A stretch of DNA of 25,659 nucleotides from JASEHD01 sp964471945 (GCA_964471945.1 CAYYIJ010000025.1:1-25659), one strand, 5' to 3'. Positions 1 through 9,052 are shown, numbered from the stretch's first letter. Made by a program: numbers and translations. Notes: generated by a model from the sequence alone, not told the origin.

Positions 1-284
1 TTGTCGGTACAGAAAGAGCGATGAGAGAAACATTTGGTTCATCATGCCATGGTGCCGGCCGATCAAAAAGTAGAACGCAGGCAAAGAAAGAAACTTCAGC
101 TGAGGAATTGTTATTAGAAATGAAAGGGAAAGGTATTTATGTACGCAGTGAAACACGTTCAGGCCTCACTGAAGAAAAACCAGATGCCTATAAAGATGTC
201 AGTCGTGTTGTTGATGTTGTTCATGGTGCTGGGATTGCTAAAAAAGTTGCTAAACTACTCCCATTAGCTGTAATGAAAGGTTGA
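1..284 (+). CDS. rtcB: RNA-splicing ligase RtcB, 3' end (partial)
   Basis: This is the C-terminal part of a tRNA-splicing/RNA-repair ligase of the RtcB family; the rest lies outside the window. The open frame enters at base 3 (reading VGTERAM) and stops with TGA at 282-284, so the Met at 21 is internal. Family-typical elements are visible: ETFGSSCHGAGR (the late GAGR-type active-site segment), the GIYVRSETRSGLTEE stretch, AYKDVSRVVDVVHGAGI and the terminal LAVMKG. RtcB is Mn2+/GTP-dependent and joins 2',3'-cyclic-phosphate and 5'-OH RNA ends. A second, degraded copy of the same C-terminus lies at about 1851-2014 on the same strand. Identification is confident; completeness of the gene cannot be judged. 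Confidence 0.93.
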   Translation, partial: VGTERAMRETFGSSCHGAGRSKSRTQAKKETSAEELLLEMKGKGIYVRSETRSGLTEEKPDAYKDVSRVVDVVHGAGIAKKVAKLLPLAVMKG

Positions 285-397
285 TATTTTAATAGAATAT
301 TTAGGATTTATGAAAAACCCTAAATGGTCATTAATATTTTTTATGTTTGAGAATTAACTTAAATATAAGAAGTACAATCACCTTTCAATTGCGGTCA

Positions 398-410
398 ACA
401 CCTCGGGTGT
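398..410. repeat. Small palindrome in the rtcB-asnA intergenic region
   Basis: ACACCTCGGGTGT is a perfect 5-bp stem with a TCG loop. It lies in the 213-bp space between the convergent ends of rtcB (284) and asnA (498). No clear T-run follows on either strand, so a terminator role is only a guess. Nothing else recognisable was seen in 285-497. Confidence 0.3.
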
Positions 411-497
411 AAATGTTATTTGAACTTTATACACCGGATAGACTGTCCTGCATAATAGGGAAACATGTTTGGAAAAGCCTTTTTATTAATTATTGTG

Positions 498-1562
498 TTA
501 CAATATAATTATATTATGCTTTTTACATTTATCGATCATTTTTGGTGGCCAGATGCTGACTTGTATTTCACCAATGTGTGCTTTCCTAAGAAAAAACATG
601 CATAAACGTGATTGCCCAATCCCACCACCTATAGAATAAGGTAAATCGCCTTTTAATAATCTTTTGTGGAATAAAAGTTTTTTCCTTTCTTCATTGTCAG
701 TAAGCTTGAGTTGCTCGATGAGTGTTTTTTTATCAACTCTTATTCCCATTGATGATATTTCGAAAGCACATTTTAATGTTGGATTCCAAAAAATTATGTC
801 ACCATTAAGTCCCCTATAACCTTTTACGGTTGGTGTTGTCCAATCGTCGTAATCTGGTGCCCTTCCATCGTGCGGCTTGCCATCAGCAAGCTTGCCACCA
901 ATTCCAATGATAAATATTGCCCCATGTTTTTCAGTAGCTTTATGTTCTCTTTGTTGAGGTGTGAGCTTTGGGTATTGTTCGAGGAGTTTTTCTGAATGGA
1001 TAAAAGTTATTTCTTCAGGTAAAATTGGTTTGATTTTTGAGTAATGTTCGAATACTATAAATTCTAAACTACGCAGCGAATTATAAATTTTCGTAACTAT
1101 ATTTTTTAAGAATTCAAGATTTCTCTGTTCTTTCTTGATATTTAATTCCCAATCCCACTGATCAACGTATAAAGAGTGTAAGTTGTCTAAATTTTCATCG
1201 GCTCTTATGGCATTCATATCTGTATAGAGCCCATATCCTGCTTCAATTCCATAATCAGCTAACTTCATCCTTTTCCATTTTGCTAATGATTGGACTACTT
1301 CTGCATACTGATCATTCAGATGTTTTATTGGAAATGATACAGGTCGTTCTATTCCTGATAAGTCATCATTAATGCCGGTTCCTCTCAATACGAAAATCGG
1401 TGCAGTTAATCGTCGTAACCTTAATTCTTCTGAGAGAATCGCTTCAAAATTATCTTTAATTAATTTGATTGCTACTTCTGTTTGTTTAATATCTAAGAGT
1501 GGTTTATAATTCTTAGGGCAAATTAATCCAACGTTCATATTTTTTTCATTCAATATAAGCAT
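498..1562 (-). CDS. asnA: Aspartate--ammonia ligase (asparagine synthetase A)
   Basis: The 354-residue product matches AsnA, which makes asparagine from aspartate, ammonia and ATP via an aspartyl-adenylate on a class II tRNA-synthetase-like fold in the cytoplasm. Diagnostic blocks in order: APIFVLRGTGINDDLSG (about 54-70), VVQSLAKWKRMKL (89-101), LHSLYVDQWDWE (128-139), IGIGGKLADGKPHDGRAPDYDDW (in two pieces, 219-241), GLNGDIIFWNP (251-261), EISSMGIRVD (268-277) and IGGGIGQSRLCM (311-322). It is somewhat longer than the roughly 330-residue E. coli enzyme, the extra length being mainly at the N-terminus; Met9 is a plausible alternative start because neither start has a clear Shine-Dalgarno sequence. 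It is a single gene, convergent with rtcB, and all key motifs are intact. Confidence 0.95.
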   Translation of the reverse strand: MLILNEKNMNVGLICPKNYKPLLDIKQTEVAIKLIKDNFEAILSEELRLRRLTAPIFVLRGTGINDDLSGIERPVSFPIKHLNDQYAEVVQSLAKWKRMKLADYGIEAGYGLYTDMNAIRADENLDNLHSLYVDQWDWELNIKKEQRNLEFLKNIVTKIYNSLRSLEFIVFEHYSKIKPILPEEITFIHSEKLLEQYPKLTPQQREHKATEKHGAIFIIGIGGKLADGKPHDGRAPDYDDWTTPTVKGYRGLNGDIIFWNPTLKCAFEISSMGIRVDKKTLIEQLKLTDNEERKKLLFHKRLLKGDLPYSIGGGIGQSRLCMFFLRKAHIGEIQVSIWPPKMIDKCKKHNIIIL

Positions 1563-1648
1563 TTATTTGATGTACACAAATAGAATATTTCTGTTTACAG
1601 AGTACAGGAAATTTCTTATTGATTATTAAATCTTTTAAAAAAAATATT

Positions 1649-1653
1649 GATTA
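1649..1653. repeat. Target-site duplication GATTA (left)
   Basis: GATTA directly abuts the left terminal inverted repeat at 1654 and is repeated exactly at 1803-1807 right after the other terminus, as expected of a 5-bp target duplication. Confidence 0.75.
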
Positions 1654-1802
1654 GAAACTTCTGAAAAATTATTTTATTCTAATAAAACCTGCCACGCTGA
1701 GCTTGTAAGCCTTAGGCTTACTTGTCGAAGCGTGAAATTGTAGTAAATTGTCATGGTTCGACAGGCTCACCATGACTTTTGATCCTATTTTTCAGAAGTT
1801 TC
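1654..1802. mobile_element. MITE-like element, 149 bp, complete copy
   Basis: The ends are a perfect 16-bp inverted repeat: GAAACTTCTGAAAAAT at 1654-1669 and its reverse complement at 1787-1802. The element is flanked on both sides by GATTA. It has no coding capacity. The interior folds into stacked hairpins: CACGCT (1693-1698) pairs with AGCGTG (1729-1734) around the perfect stem GTAAGCC-TTA-GGCTTAC (1705-1721), followed by GTCATGG (1750-1756) pairing with CCATGAC (1770-1776). Perfect termini plus a flanking 5-bp duplication indicate a recent non-autonomous transposition; no transposase that could move it is present here. Related copies lie at 24764-24934 and from 25580 onward. Confidence 0.8.
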
Positions 1803-1807
1803 GATTA
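1803..1807. repeat. Target-site duplication GATTA (right)
   Basis: Exact copy of the GATTA at 1649-1653, directly after the right terminus of the element. Confidence 0.75.
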
Positions 1808-1850
1808 GCTATTTATCCCCGATAATTAAAGGCAACAGAATAAAAAAGGT

Positions 1851-2024
1851 TATTTTTTTAAAGAAAAAGGAATATATGTTAGATGTGAGACACGATCTGG
1901 TCTTACCGAAGAAAAACCTGACGCTTACAAAGATGTCAGTCGTGTTGTTGATGTTGTCCATGGTGCAGGAATTGCGCGCAAAGTGGCAAAGCTAAAGCCA
2001 TTGGCAGTTTTATGAAGGGATAAA
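1851..2024 (+). pseudogene. Decayed second copy of the RtcB C-terminus
   Basis: From about 1860 the plus strand encodes KEKGIYVRCETRSGLTEE, then KPDAYKDVSRVVDVVHGAGI, then ARKVAKLKPLAVL, ending at TGA 2012-2014. It aligns residue for residue with the last 50 or so residues of the rtcB at the window start. There is no start codon or N-terminal part; the frame is closed by TAA at 1827-1829. Near the end a small indel shifts the frame so that the terminal MKG and TAA seen in the intact copy are out of frame (TTATGAAGGGATAA). Third-codon bases differ widely from the first copy apart from one long identical patch, so this is an old paralogue or foreign copy rather than a fresh duplication. Confidence 0.8.
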
Positions 2025-2086
2025 CATTTAGCTAATCCTCTCTATTTTACCTGTACATATAAAACCAGACGTGCAATTGCTGTTTA

Positions 2087-3568
2087 TTACCGAAGCAAAA
2101 CAAGCTTCTTAGTATCCGTATATTTATCGACACTTAACCGATAAAAGTACATACCAGTCGGTAAATCATCTCCATTGAATTGGACTGAATATCTACCTAT
2201 AGAGAGAAAATCATTAACAAGTGTTTTCACATGTCGACCAATTGGATCGAAGACGGTGATATTAACATAATCACTCACCGGAATAGAAAAAGATATTTTA
2301 GTTGAGTTGTTAAAGGGATTAGGGTGGTTTTGGTAGAGTGTGATACTTCTAGGAATATGATCGGATTCATAAAATAAAATATCTGCTTTGCTCTTTCGTA
2401 TGATGGCGCGGAATTCTATATCTTTCCAAAAATATTCAGTTGAAGTCTGTTGAAATATTGTTGATGAATTACGTTTATTACCAGTAGACTCTACGTGCAC
2501 TCTGCCATCGCCATATAGTGTATCTCCTTCCAGAACATTCGCTGAAACATTCAGATTTCCAACAATCGAAATATCAGCACGTCCCTCAGCGTTTGGGGTA
2601 ACAATTAAAGAATCCGGTACCTGAATCCAGCGATGTCGAAGAATACTATTGTTACTCGGATCAATAACAGATATAAAAGTTGAATCATAATGTATAGCAA
2701 CATGACCAAAACCCATTTTCGGTCTTAATACAGAAGGTAACGATAAAGTAATAAGGACCTGGGCATATGGTGCCCACTGTATTGTCAACTTACCCGGGAT
2801 GAGTGTTTCAGGATTGAGGGAATCAAGAGGAAATATGTTATTGGCAGTATCGGTATTACAAATATAATTTATTCCTGGACGTAGAGAAGATGCTTCGAGA
2901 TCGCTAAACGAATACGCTAATAGCCCATCACCAGCAAGCGAAATGGTAGCATAAAATTGAATATCTGTGTTAATCATTGATGAAGAATCTATTTTCATTG
3001 AATCGGAATAGATAACCTCTACCTTTCCATATCGTATAAAACAATCCCCTTCAATCACTTCTGGCGAGACATCAAGATTAGCAACGAGCCAGATTTGTGA
3101 ACGACCTGACGAATCTAATATAATGTCAAGTGGATATAAAGGATTAAACCATAAAGATGGCCTCCCGGAACCGAGATCAACCAATGCCGCAGATTGATTC
3201 GTGTACGATGTTTTAATTTCACCAATCCCAGCACCAGGGAGAAGAATCTCGGGAAGAATAAAATTCACTCGCACCTTCGCACCAGAGGTTCCAGTGATAT
3301 TTATTATTCCAGGTATTAAGTTCTCGTAGTCGGAATAAGGAACAATGTTTGTTCCATAGCCGGGCGTGTCAGCAAGACAAATGTATTTTGTGCCTGGAAT
3401 CAACCAATCCCAGAGAGGTCCAGTCGCTGTTAAGCTAAGACTATCACGGAGAGATAAAGCTTTTTCAAATAAACCGTTACCAAGTAGAAATAATATAAGT
3501 AGAATCAATCGAGACTTATTTTTACTAAATCGAGTAGTTTTCATTTTAAACTTCATAATATTAATCAC
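2087..3568 (-). CDS. Secreted protein with duplicated domain and T9SS type A sorting domain
   Basis: The product has 493 residues from the GTG at 3568; ATGs at residues 5 and 9 are equally plausible, because a basic stretch and hydrophobic core (RLILLILFLLGNGLF) then form a conventional Sec signal peptide. Two related modules follow, about 45-190 and 215-365. Both contain LxPGxxYIC, an LIPG strand, an LP..L.P..G.G turn and a VSxxVxEGD..YGxVxV ending. The last 90 or so residues (YQNHPNPFNNSTKISFSIP ... GMYFYRLSVDKYTDTKKLVLLR, quoted in part) are a typical T9SS type A C-terminal sorting domain. Export through T9SS to the cell surface or medium is inferred. The gene overlaps the stop of the upstream T9SS protein (GTGA), so the two are probably cotranscribed. 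The repeated module's function is unknown. Confidence 0.88.
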   Translation of the reverse strand: MINIMKFKMKTTRFSKNKSRLILLILFLLGNGLFEKALSLRDSLSLTATGPLWDWLIPGTKYICLADTPGYGTNIVPYSDYENLIPGIINITGTSGAKVRVNFILPEILLPGAGIGEIKTSYTNQSAALVDLGSGRPSLWFNPLYPLDIILDSSGRSQIWLVANLDVSPEVIEGDCFIRYGKVEVIYSDSMKIDSSSMINTDIQFYATISLAGDGLLAYSFSDLEASSLRPGINYICNTDTANNIFPLDSLNPETLIPGKLTIQWAPYAQVLITLSLPSVLRPKMGFGHVAIHYDSTFISVIDPSNNSILRHRWIQVPDSLIVTPNAEGRADISIVGNLNVSANVLEGDTLYGDGRVHVESTGNKRNSSTIFQQTSTEYFWKDIEFRAIIRKSKADILFYESDHIPRSITLYQNHPNPFNNSTKISFSIPVSDYVNITVFDPIGRHVKTLVNDFLSIGRYSVQFNGDDLPTGMYFYRLSVDKYTDTKKLVLLR

Positions 3569-6500
3569 CGTAATAATAACATCTTCCTAAATTGGACGAA
3601 AATCTTACTTGGATTAGATGTGCTGGATGCTTCAATTTTATAAAAATACATACCGCTCGTAAGCTCGCTTGCATCAAACTCTGCGGCTTTATATCCTGCT
3701 ACTTGTGTCTTATCAACCAAAGTTCTAACCTCCTGTCCAAGTATATCGAAAATTTTCAAGGTAACATTTGATTCTTCTGGTATAGCATACCATATCACAG
3801 TTACAGGATTGAATGGATTAGGATAGTTCTGTTCCAATGAATAAACATTAGGTATGTCGCTCCATGCGACGCTAACAACCATTTTCATTTTAAACGTTAC
3901 ATGAATTGTATGATTTGCAGTTACATTCCTAAAAATATAAATCGTATCATTACCTGTAAAAATACCATCAACCCAAATACTATCGACCTCGTATCCATAA
4001 ATCGGTTGCATTTTGAATAAAGCACTATCTCCATAATTTGCATTCACAGTATCGGATGGTAAAATTGTGCCGTGATCACCTGCAGTGGGAATTATTTTAT
4101 ACGTTTTAATAGCAAAATTTGCAGTCATATTCATATTACGATTCATAACAACATTGATCGGATTTACAGTATTGTTCGTATCACCACTCCAGCTTACAAA
4201 ATGATAACCAGTATCTGCAATTGCAGTTAATTGGACTAACTCATATTTATTGTACAATTGTTTCTCAGGATTTTTTATTACGGAGCCGTTTAAAGCACTA
4301 ACACTTAGATTGAATGGTCCGTCGAGAGAATCTTTAATAAGAATGCTTGTTGGAATCGTTAAGATTCTATTTTGCGGATCATTACTATGGATTAGGAAAT
4401 TGAAACTGTAAGAACCCGCATTAAAATCTTTAGTCCAAAATGTCACATTAAAATTTGATACTGAATCAGGAAGTACAAGCCCGGATAACTTATCTACCGA
4501 AATCCAGATAGGTGTCAAGTTAAACTCGATAGCATAATAATTTTTTACACCCGATGGATTCACGAATAAATTACCTATTCCAGCATTACCTATTCCCATT
4601 GTTTGATAAGGACTCTCAATGCCGATTGCATCTGGCTGATCAGGTACATTCAAATATTGAAATATGATACTATTTGTACCTTCATAAAGAATTAGTTCAA
4701 ATGTCTTCCCATCCGAACCACCGAAATTAGGAACATTATTATATTCAACAACAAAAAATCTGAACGGTGCCACGCCTACTGTTTGATAACGGATATATTT
4801 CGCATCTGCAGCGAATAAATCTTTCCCAAACGGTACAATTGCGCCGGCAAAATCATCATTTGCTGGAACATCGGTTGGATACCATTCACTGAAACTGTTA
4901 AAACTCAGCCATCCGTTCGACATAATATTAATTGAAGTATATTCTTGTCCGTAGTATTTAAACGTAAATCCAAGCGGCACTCCGATGATATAATTATCAT
5001 CTTTTAGATTTAGTGATGTCCCCATACTCACATCTACCCAATTAAATTGAAATCCATCAGGACCATCGCTATCTCTCCATCTATATCCAAAGGGATCTGG
5101 TCCTCCAGAATTTTGAATCTTATTCGGATAGCTCCTTTTACTAACTAAATCATGTTTTTGTTTCTTGTCATTAAACTTGAACGCTGGCTGAAATGTAGGG
5201 GAAGATTTAAGAATTTTTGAGACACCGGTATCCTGGATGTTGATGTTATATACCAAATTGCTTGAACCAGTATTAGAAATTGAGAACATCCGTTTGGCAG
5301 TATCGCCCTTGGAAAGCTCAACACTCAAAGATTCTGGTTTAACTCCTATGACGGGTGGAGCTATTCCTTCCCCAAGTAATGAGATAAGCTTTTCACCATC
5401 ATCTGGATCATTATTCGAAATGGTTAATTGGCCAATTCTTTCACCCTCCTGAGTCGGAGTAAAAGTGATGATAAGGTTCTGATTTTCTCCTGAATTCAAA
5501 ATGAAATTATTGATATCGACACTGTAATCAGTATTATCTGAGGAAATATCACTTACAGTTAGGATATCCGTCCCATAGTTAGAAACGATAAGTTTCTCTC
5601 TTCTAGATGTTCCTACAAATATGGAATCGAAATCATATGATGTATCGGAAACAAAAATATTCGGTATCCCTGTAATATTAAGTTTGGCAGGGACCCAAAT
5701 GGAATCTTCATCCGGATCATTGCTAGTTATTAGTAAACTTAGTCGGTAGTTACCACCATACAATCCACTCGCATTAAAAGTCACATCTATGTTCATTGAG
5801 GAGTGGGCGGGTACAGTACCGTTCATTGGATTGGCTGATAACCATCCTGATCGACCTGCTGCGAACAATAAGCTATTATGAACAATGAGCGGGATATCAC
5901 CCGTAAATAGATAATATTCACCAACGTAGCTATTAACTGCTACAACATTACCTTTAGTCGCGACAAAATTTTCCCCATCACTCCAACGTGCAATCAATCG
6001 TGAATCGGGAGTCAGTATTGTATAATCTCGGTACTCATCAGCGGCAGTGGTCACATCCTTCATGATAGGATGAGTATCATTTAGGATTTGTAAGATCGAT
6101 GAACTATAATGGCTTCCAATCGATGCCGATATCAATGGTGCATACGAGGGATTCATTATTCTACCACATAAACCAAATTGTCCACAGCTATCGTACCATG
6201 AGTCTGCACCCAAAACCACACCCCCACCCAAGTCAACATAATCAGCTAACACATTTCCGAATTCAATCGGATTAAAAACGGTATCAAATGTCCATGCCAT
6301 CACGACATCGTATGTCTGTAAAACTTCAATCGTGGGAGTGCTATCACGCGTATTGAAGATACTTATGGAAGCAATATCAGGGTATGATAACAGTTGATCC
6401 ACTATATAACTTGCTCCATCATCGGCGATTGCCAATAAAACATTTAAACCTGTGGAATTGTTATTTTTTGTAATAAGCGACTGTCTCACCTTCTGCGACT

Positions 6501-6768
6501 GCGCTCTATCAGTAATCTCTGTGATATCGAATATTAAGTCAGCCGATCCTATGTTGTTTATGGTAAGAGTCTGAGTAACCGTTTGCCCTGTTATCAATGC
6601 CGCGCTTAATGATTCTGGGCTGACAGAAATATTAGGTTCTGCAATTGTTTTTAGGTTGTTTGTATTTATTCTCTTATCAAACTTATAATGCGATTGGGCA
6701 GAAGCAATAACATTAAATGATAGAGATGTTAGAATAACTGAATAAAAAAAGAGGATGAGATTATTCAT
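3565..6768 (-). CDS. Large multidomain T9SS-secreted surface protein
   Basis: The product has 1067 residues. A signal peptide (about 1-24, ending ASAQ) is followed by an ASH/choice-of-anchor-D-type strand repeat (VSPESLSAAL...LTINNIGSADLIFDI); an alpha/beta segment at about 110-305 (NVLLAIADDGASYIVDQLL, GGGVVLGADSWYDSCGQFG) that resembles a glutamine-amidotransferase-like fold; further ASH-type modules ending SNNDPDDG and SNTGSSNLVYNI; a beta-rich, nidogen-like segment (GFTFKYYGQEYTSINIMSNG); two InlB-B-like repeats (YHFVSWSGDTNNTVNPI and GYEVDSIWVDG); and a T9SS sorting domain (LEQNYPNPFNPVTVIWYAIP to FRKMLLLR). An adhesion or matrix role is possible but not shown. It starts 24 bp after hppA and overlaps the next gene by 3 bp. 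Confidence 0.9.
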   Translation of the reverse strand: MNNLILFFYSVILTSLSFNVIASAQSHYKFDKRINTNNLKTIAEPNISVSPESLSAALITGQTVTQTLTINNIGSADLIFDITEITDRAQSQKVRQSLITKNNNSTGLNVLLAIADDGASYIVDQLLSYPDIASISIFNTRDSTPTIEVLQTYDVVMAWTFDTVFNPIEFGNVLADYVDLGGGVVLGADSWYDSCGQFGLCGRIMNPSYAPLISASIGSHYSSSILQILNDTHPIMKDVTTAADEYRDYTILTPDSRLIARWSDGENFVATKGNVVAVNSYVGEYYLFTGDIPLIVHNSLLFAAGRSGWLSANPMNGTVPAHSSMNIDVTFNASGLYGGNYRLSLLITSNDPDEDSIWVPAKLNITGIPNIFVSDTSYDFDSIFVGTSRREKLIVSNYGTDILTVSDISSDNTDYSVDINNFILNSGENQNLIITFTPTQEGERIGQLTISNNDPDDGEKLISLLGEGIAPPVIGVKPESLSVELSKGDTAKRMFSISNTGSSNLVYNINIQDTGVSKILKSSPTFQPAFKFNDKKQKHDLVSKRSYPNKIQNSGGPDPFGYRWRDSDGPDGFQFNWVDVSMGTSLNLKDDNYIIGVPLGFTFKYYGQEYTSINIMSNGWLSFNSFSEWYPTDVPANDDFAGAIVPFGKDLFAADAKYIRYQTVGVAPFRFFVVEYNNVPNFGGSDGKTFELILYEGTNSIIFQYLNVPDQPDAIGIESPYQTMGIGNAGIGNLFVNPSGVKNYYAIEFNLTPIWISVDKLSGLVLPDSVSNFNVTFWTKDFNAGSYSFNFLIHSNDPQNRILTIPTSILIKDSLDGPFNLSVSALNGSVIKNPEKQLYNKYELVQLTAIADTGYHFVSWSGDTNNTVNPINVVMNRNMNMTANFAIKTYKIIPTAGDHGTILPSDTVNANYGDSALFKMQPIYGYEVDSIWVDGIFTGNDTIYIFRNVTANHTIHVTFKMKMVVSVAWSDIPNVYSLEQNYPNPFNPVTVIWYAIPEESNVTLKIFDILGQEVRTLVDKTQVAGYKAAEFDASELTSGMYFYKIEASSTSNPSKIFVQFRKMLLLR

Positions 6769-6792
6769 AATATATCAAGGATATCTCGTTAA

Positions 6793-8922
6793 TTAAATGA
6801 GGAGCGGTGCAAGTACTAAGGATACAATACTCATTAATTTGATAAGAATATTCATCGAAGGCCCAGATGTATCCTTAAACGGATCGCCGACTGTATCGCC
6901 AACGACCGCGGCTTTGTGAGCATCCGAACCTTTACGTTCACCAGCGACTTCACCTTTTTCGATCGCTTTCTTAGCATTATCCCACGCACCACCTGCATTC
7001 GCCATCATAAGCGCCAGTAAAACTCCAGAAACCGTAGCTCCTGCAAGCATACCTGCTAATGCTTCAGGTCCTAAAGTAAATCCCATCAGAACCGGAGCAA
7101 CAACTGCAGTTAAACCCGGCACAATCATTTCACGCAGAGCGCCTGATGTTGCAATATCAACACACTTGGCTGCGTCAGGTTTAACCCCCTTTTTGCCTTC
7201 AAGCAAACCGGGGATTTCTTTGAACTGTCGCCTAATTTCAGAAACCATTTTACCAGCCGCGCGTCCGACTGCTGTCATTGTAAGAGCACCAATAAAAAAT
7301 GGAAGAACACCGCCGATAAATAACCCAATTACTACTTTGGGATTTGTAATCACAATTTGAAGAGGTGAATCGCCATGCTCGATGAAAGTTGCATATTGTT
7401 TCCACTGATCGATAAGTTCCACACCTGCTTCTTTCATAGTGTTGAGCTTAGACACAATAGATGCGTCAACCGCCTGAGAGAATGCGGCAAACAACGCTAA
7501 AGCAGTTAGCGCCGCTGAGCCGATTGCAAAACCTTTTCCGATTGCAGCGGTTGTGTTGCCAAGAGCATCAAGTCCATCAGTGATCTTCCTAACATCATGT
7601 CCTAAACCGGACATCTCAGAGATTCCGCCGGCATTATCAGCGATTGGACCATAAGCATCAACAGACATCGTGATCCCAACAGTTGCTAACATACCGACTG
7701 CGGCAATACCAATTCCGTATAAGCCAGCAACATCGTTCGATATATAAATTGCAACGCAGATCGCAATCACTGGAAGAACAGTAGATTCAAGCCCAACAGC
7801 AATCCCATGGATAATATTTGTAGCTGCACCCGTTTTACTTGCCAGCCCAATCCGCCGGATTGGTTTTGAAGATGTATAATACTCTGTAATTAAACCTATC
7901 AGGATACCAACAATAGCACCGAAGAAGATAGCCCAGAAAACATTATTGCTCACATCATATGAGCGGACTACATAAAAGCTGCCGAGTAGAAACAAAGCAG
8001 CAGAAATGAATGTAGAATACCTCAACGCAGCTTGCGGCGACATGCGGTTTAGAATTCGCATAGATGCAATTCCAATGAATGAAGCAAGAAGACCGATTGC
8101 CGCTAAGACGAGCGGCAGCGCCATCAGGATAGTTTTGATATCGGCATCGCCGATCTCTGGAATTGCTTTTAATTTAGCTAAACTTTCACCAAAAAGAGTT
8201 GCACCAATTGCGATTGTTGCAACAATCGATCCTACATACGACTCAAAAATATCAGCTCCCATGCCAGCTACATCACCAACATTATCGCCAACATTATCGG
8301 CAATGACACCGGGATTTCTAGGATCATCTTCAGGAATTCCGGCTTCTACCTTCCCCACGAGGTCGGCACCTACATCAGCGGCTTTAGTGTATATCCCGCC
8401 ACCTACGCGTGCAAATAACGCAATAGAACTTGCACCCATGGCAAAACCATTAATTATATGTGCCGTCGCTGGTGAGCCAAATAATTGAAAAAATACTCCA
8501 ACCCCGATTAAACCTAAACTTGCAACACTGACACCCATCACGGCTCCGCCATCAAATGCAGTAAGCAAAGCTCTCCCTTGTCCTTTTGAACGCGCTGACT
8601 CAGCCGTCCGTACATTCGCCTTGGTTGCCGCTTGCATACCAAAAAACCCCGCAAGTATCGAGCAAACAGCGCCGCTGATAAATGCTAATGCTGTATTCAT
8701 TCCGATAAATGATCCTAACAGTATCGCAACGATGATTACAAAAAACACAAGAACAGAATATTCTCTTTTTAAAAATGCCATCGCACCTACATGAATCTGG
8801 GATGCGATACTACGCATTAGATCGTTTCCATCGGGCTGCCTTTTAATCACCAAATATATGATTAGTGCAACGAACATACCTGCCACTCCAATGAATGGAG
8901 CATAGAAAGTTAATTGCTGCAT
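6793..8922 (-). CDS. hppA: Membrane-bound ion-translocating pyrophosphatase, K+-dependent type
   Basis: This 709-residue polytopic inner-membrane enzyme couples PPi hydrolysis to H+ and/or Na+ export. The substrate loop is intact: DVGADLVGKVEAGIPEDDPR at about 183-202, followed by NPGVIADNVGDNVGDVAG with its repeated Asp residues and ADIFESYVG (223-231). The C-terminal catalytic segments KGSDAHKAAVVGDTVGDPFK and DTSGPSMN are complete. GNTTAAIGKGFAIGSA at about 455-470 carries the A-x-x-G arrangement of K+-dependent enzymes instead of the K-x-x-T of K+-independent ones. H+ versus Na+ specificity cannot be settled by eye. Start: ATG at 8922 with an AGGAG about 11 nt upstream. It may be cotranscribed with the two T9SS proteins downstream. 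Confidence 0.96.
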   Translation of the reverse strand: MQQLTFYAPFIGVAGMFVALIIYLVIKRQPDGNDLMRSIASQIHVGAMAFLKREYSVLVFFVIIVAILLGSFIGMNTALAFISGAVCSILAGFFGMQAATKANVRTAESARSKGQGRALLTAFDGGAVMGVSVASLGLIGVGVFFQLFGSPATAHIINGFAMGASSIALFARVGGGIYTKAADVGADLVGKVEAGIPEDDPRNPGVIADNVGDNVGDVAGMGADIFESYVGSIVATIAIGATLFGESLAKLKAIPEIGDADIKTILMALPLVLAAIGLLASFIGIASMRILNRMSPQAALRYSTFISAALFLLGSFYVVRSYDVSNNVFWAIFFGAIVGILIGLITEYYTSSKPIRRIGLASKTGAATNIIHGIAVGLESTVLPVIAICVAIYISNDVAGLYGIGIAAVGMLATVGITMSVDAYGPIADNAGGISEMSGLGHDVRKITDGLDALGNTTAAIGKGFAIGSAALTALALFAAFSQAVDASIVSKLNTMKEAGVELIDQWKQYATFIEHGDSPLQIVITNPKVVIGLFIGGVLPFFIGALTMTAVGRAAGKMVSEIRRQFKEIPGLLEGKKGVKPDAAKCVDIATSGALREMIVPGLTAVVAPVLMGFTLGPEALAGMLAGATVSGVLLALMMANAGGAWDNAKKAIEKGEVAGERKGSDAHKAAVVGDTVGDPFKDTSGPSMNILIKLMSIVSLVLAPLLI

Positions 8923-9052
8923 TAAATGATTTCTCCTGAATATTAATGGAAAATGGGTAAAATTAATTAAAATAACGAATGTGGCTCTTTGGATAAGAGT
9001 GCCGAAATTAACTATTGTATAGGATACCTATCCGTAAGGCGTATTAAATTTA

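Noticed and set aside
285..340. Rho-independent terminator after rtcB (TTTAGG...CCTAAA)
   Set aside because: The stem is only 6 bp with a 13-base loop and no T-run follows.
498..1562. A restriction enzyme or other mobile cargo inserted between two rtcB tails
   Set aside because: The protein is clearly AsnA with all conserved blocks; nothing suggests a mobile cargo enzyme.
8006..8488. A 160-codon plus-strand open frame inside hppA
   Set aside because: It lies wholly inside the conserved pyrophosphatase gene on the opposite strand and has low-complexity Ala/Pro/Ser composition typical of an antisense shadow.
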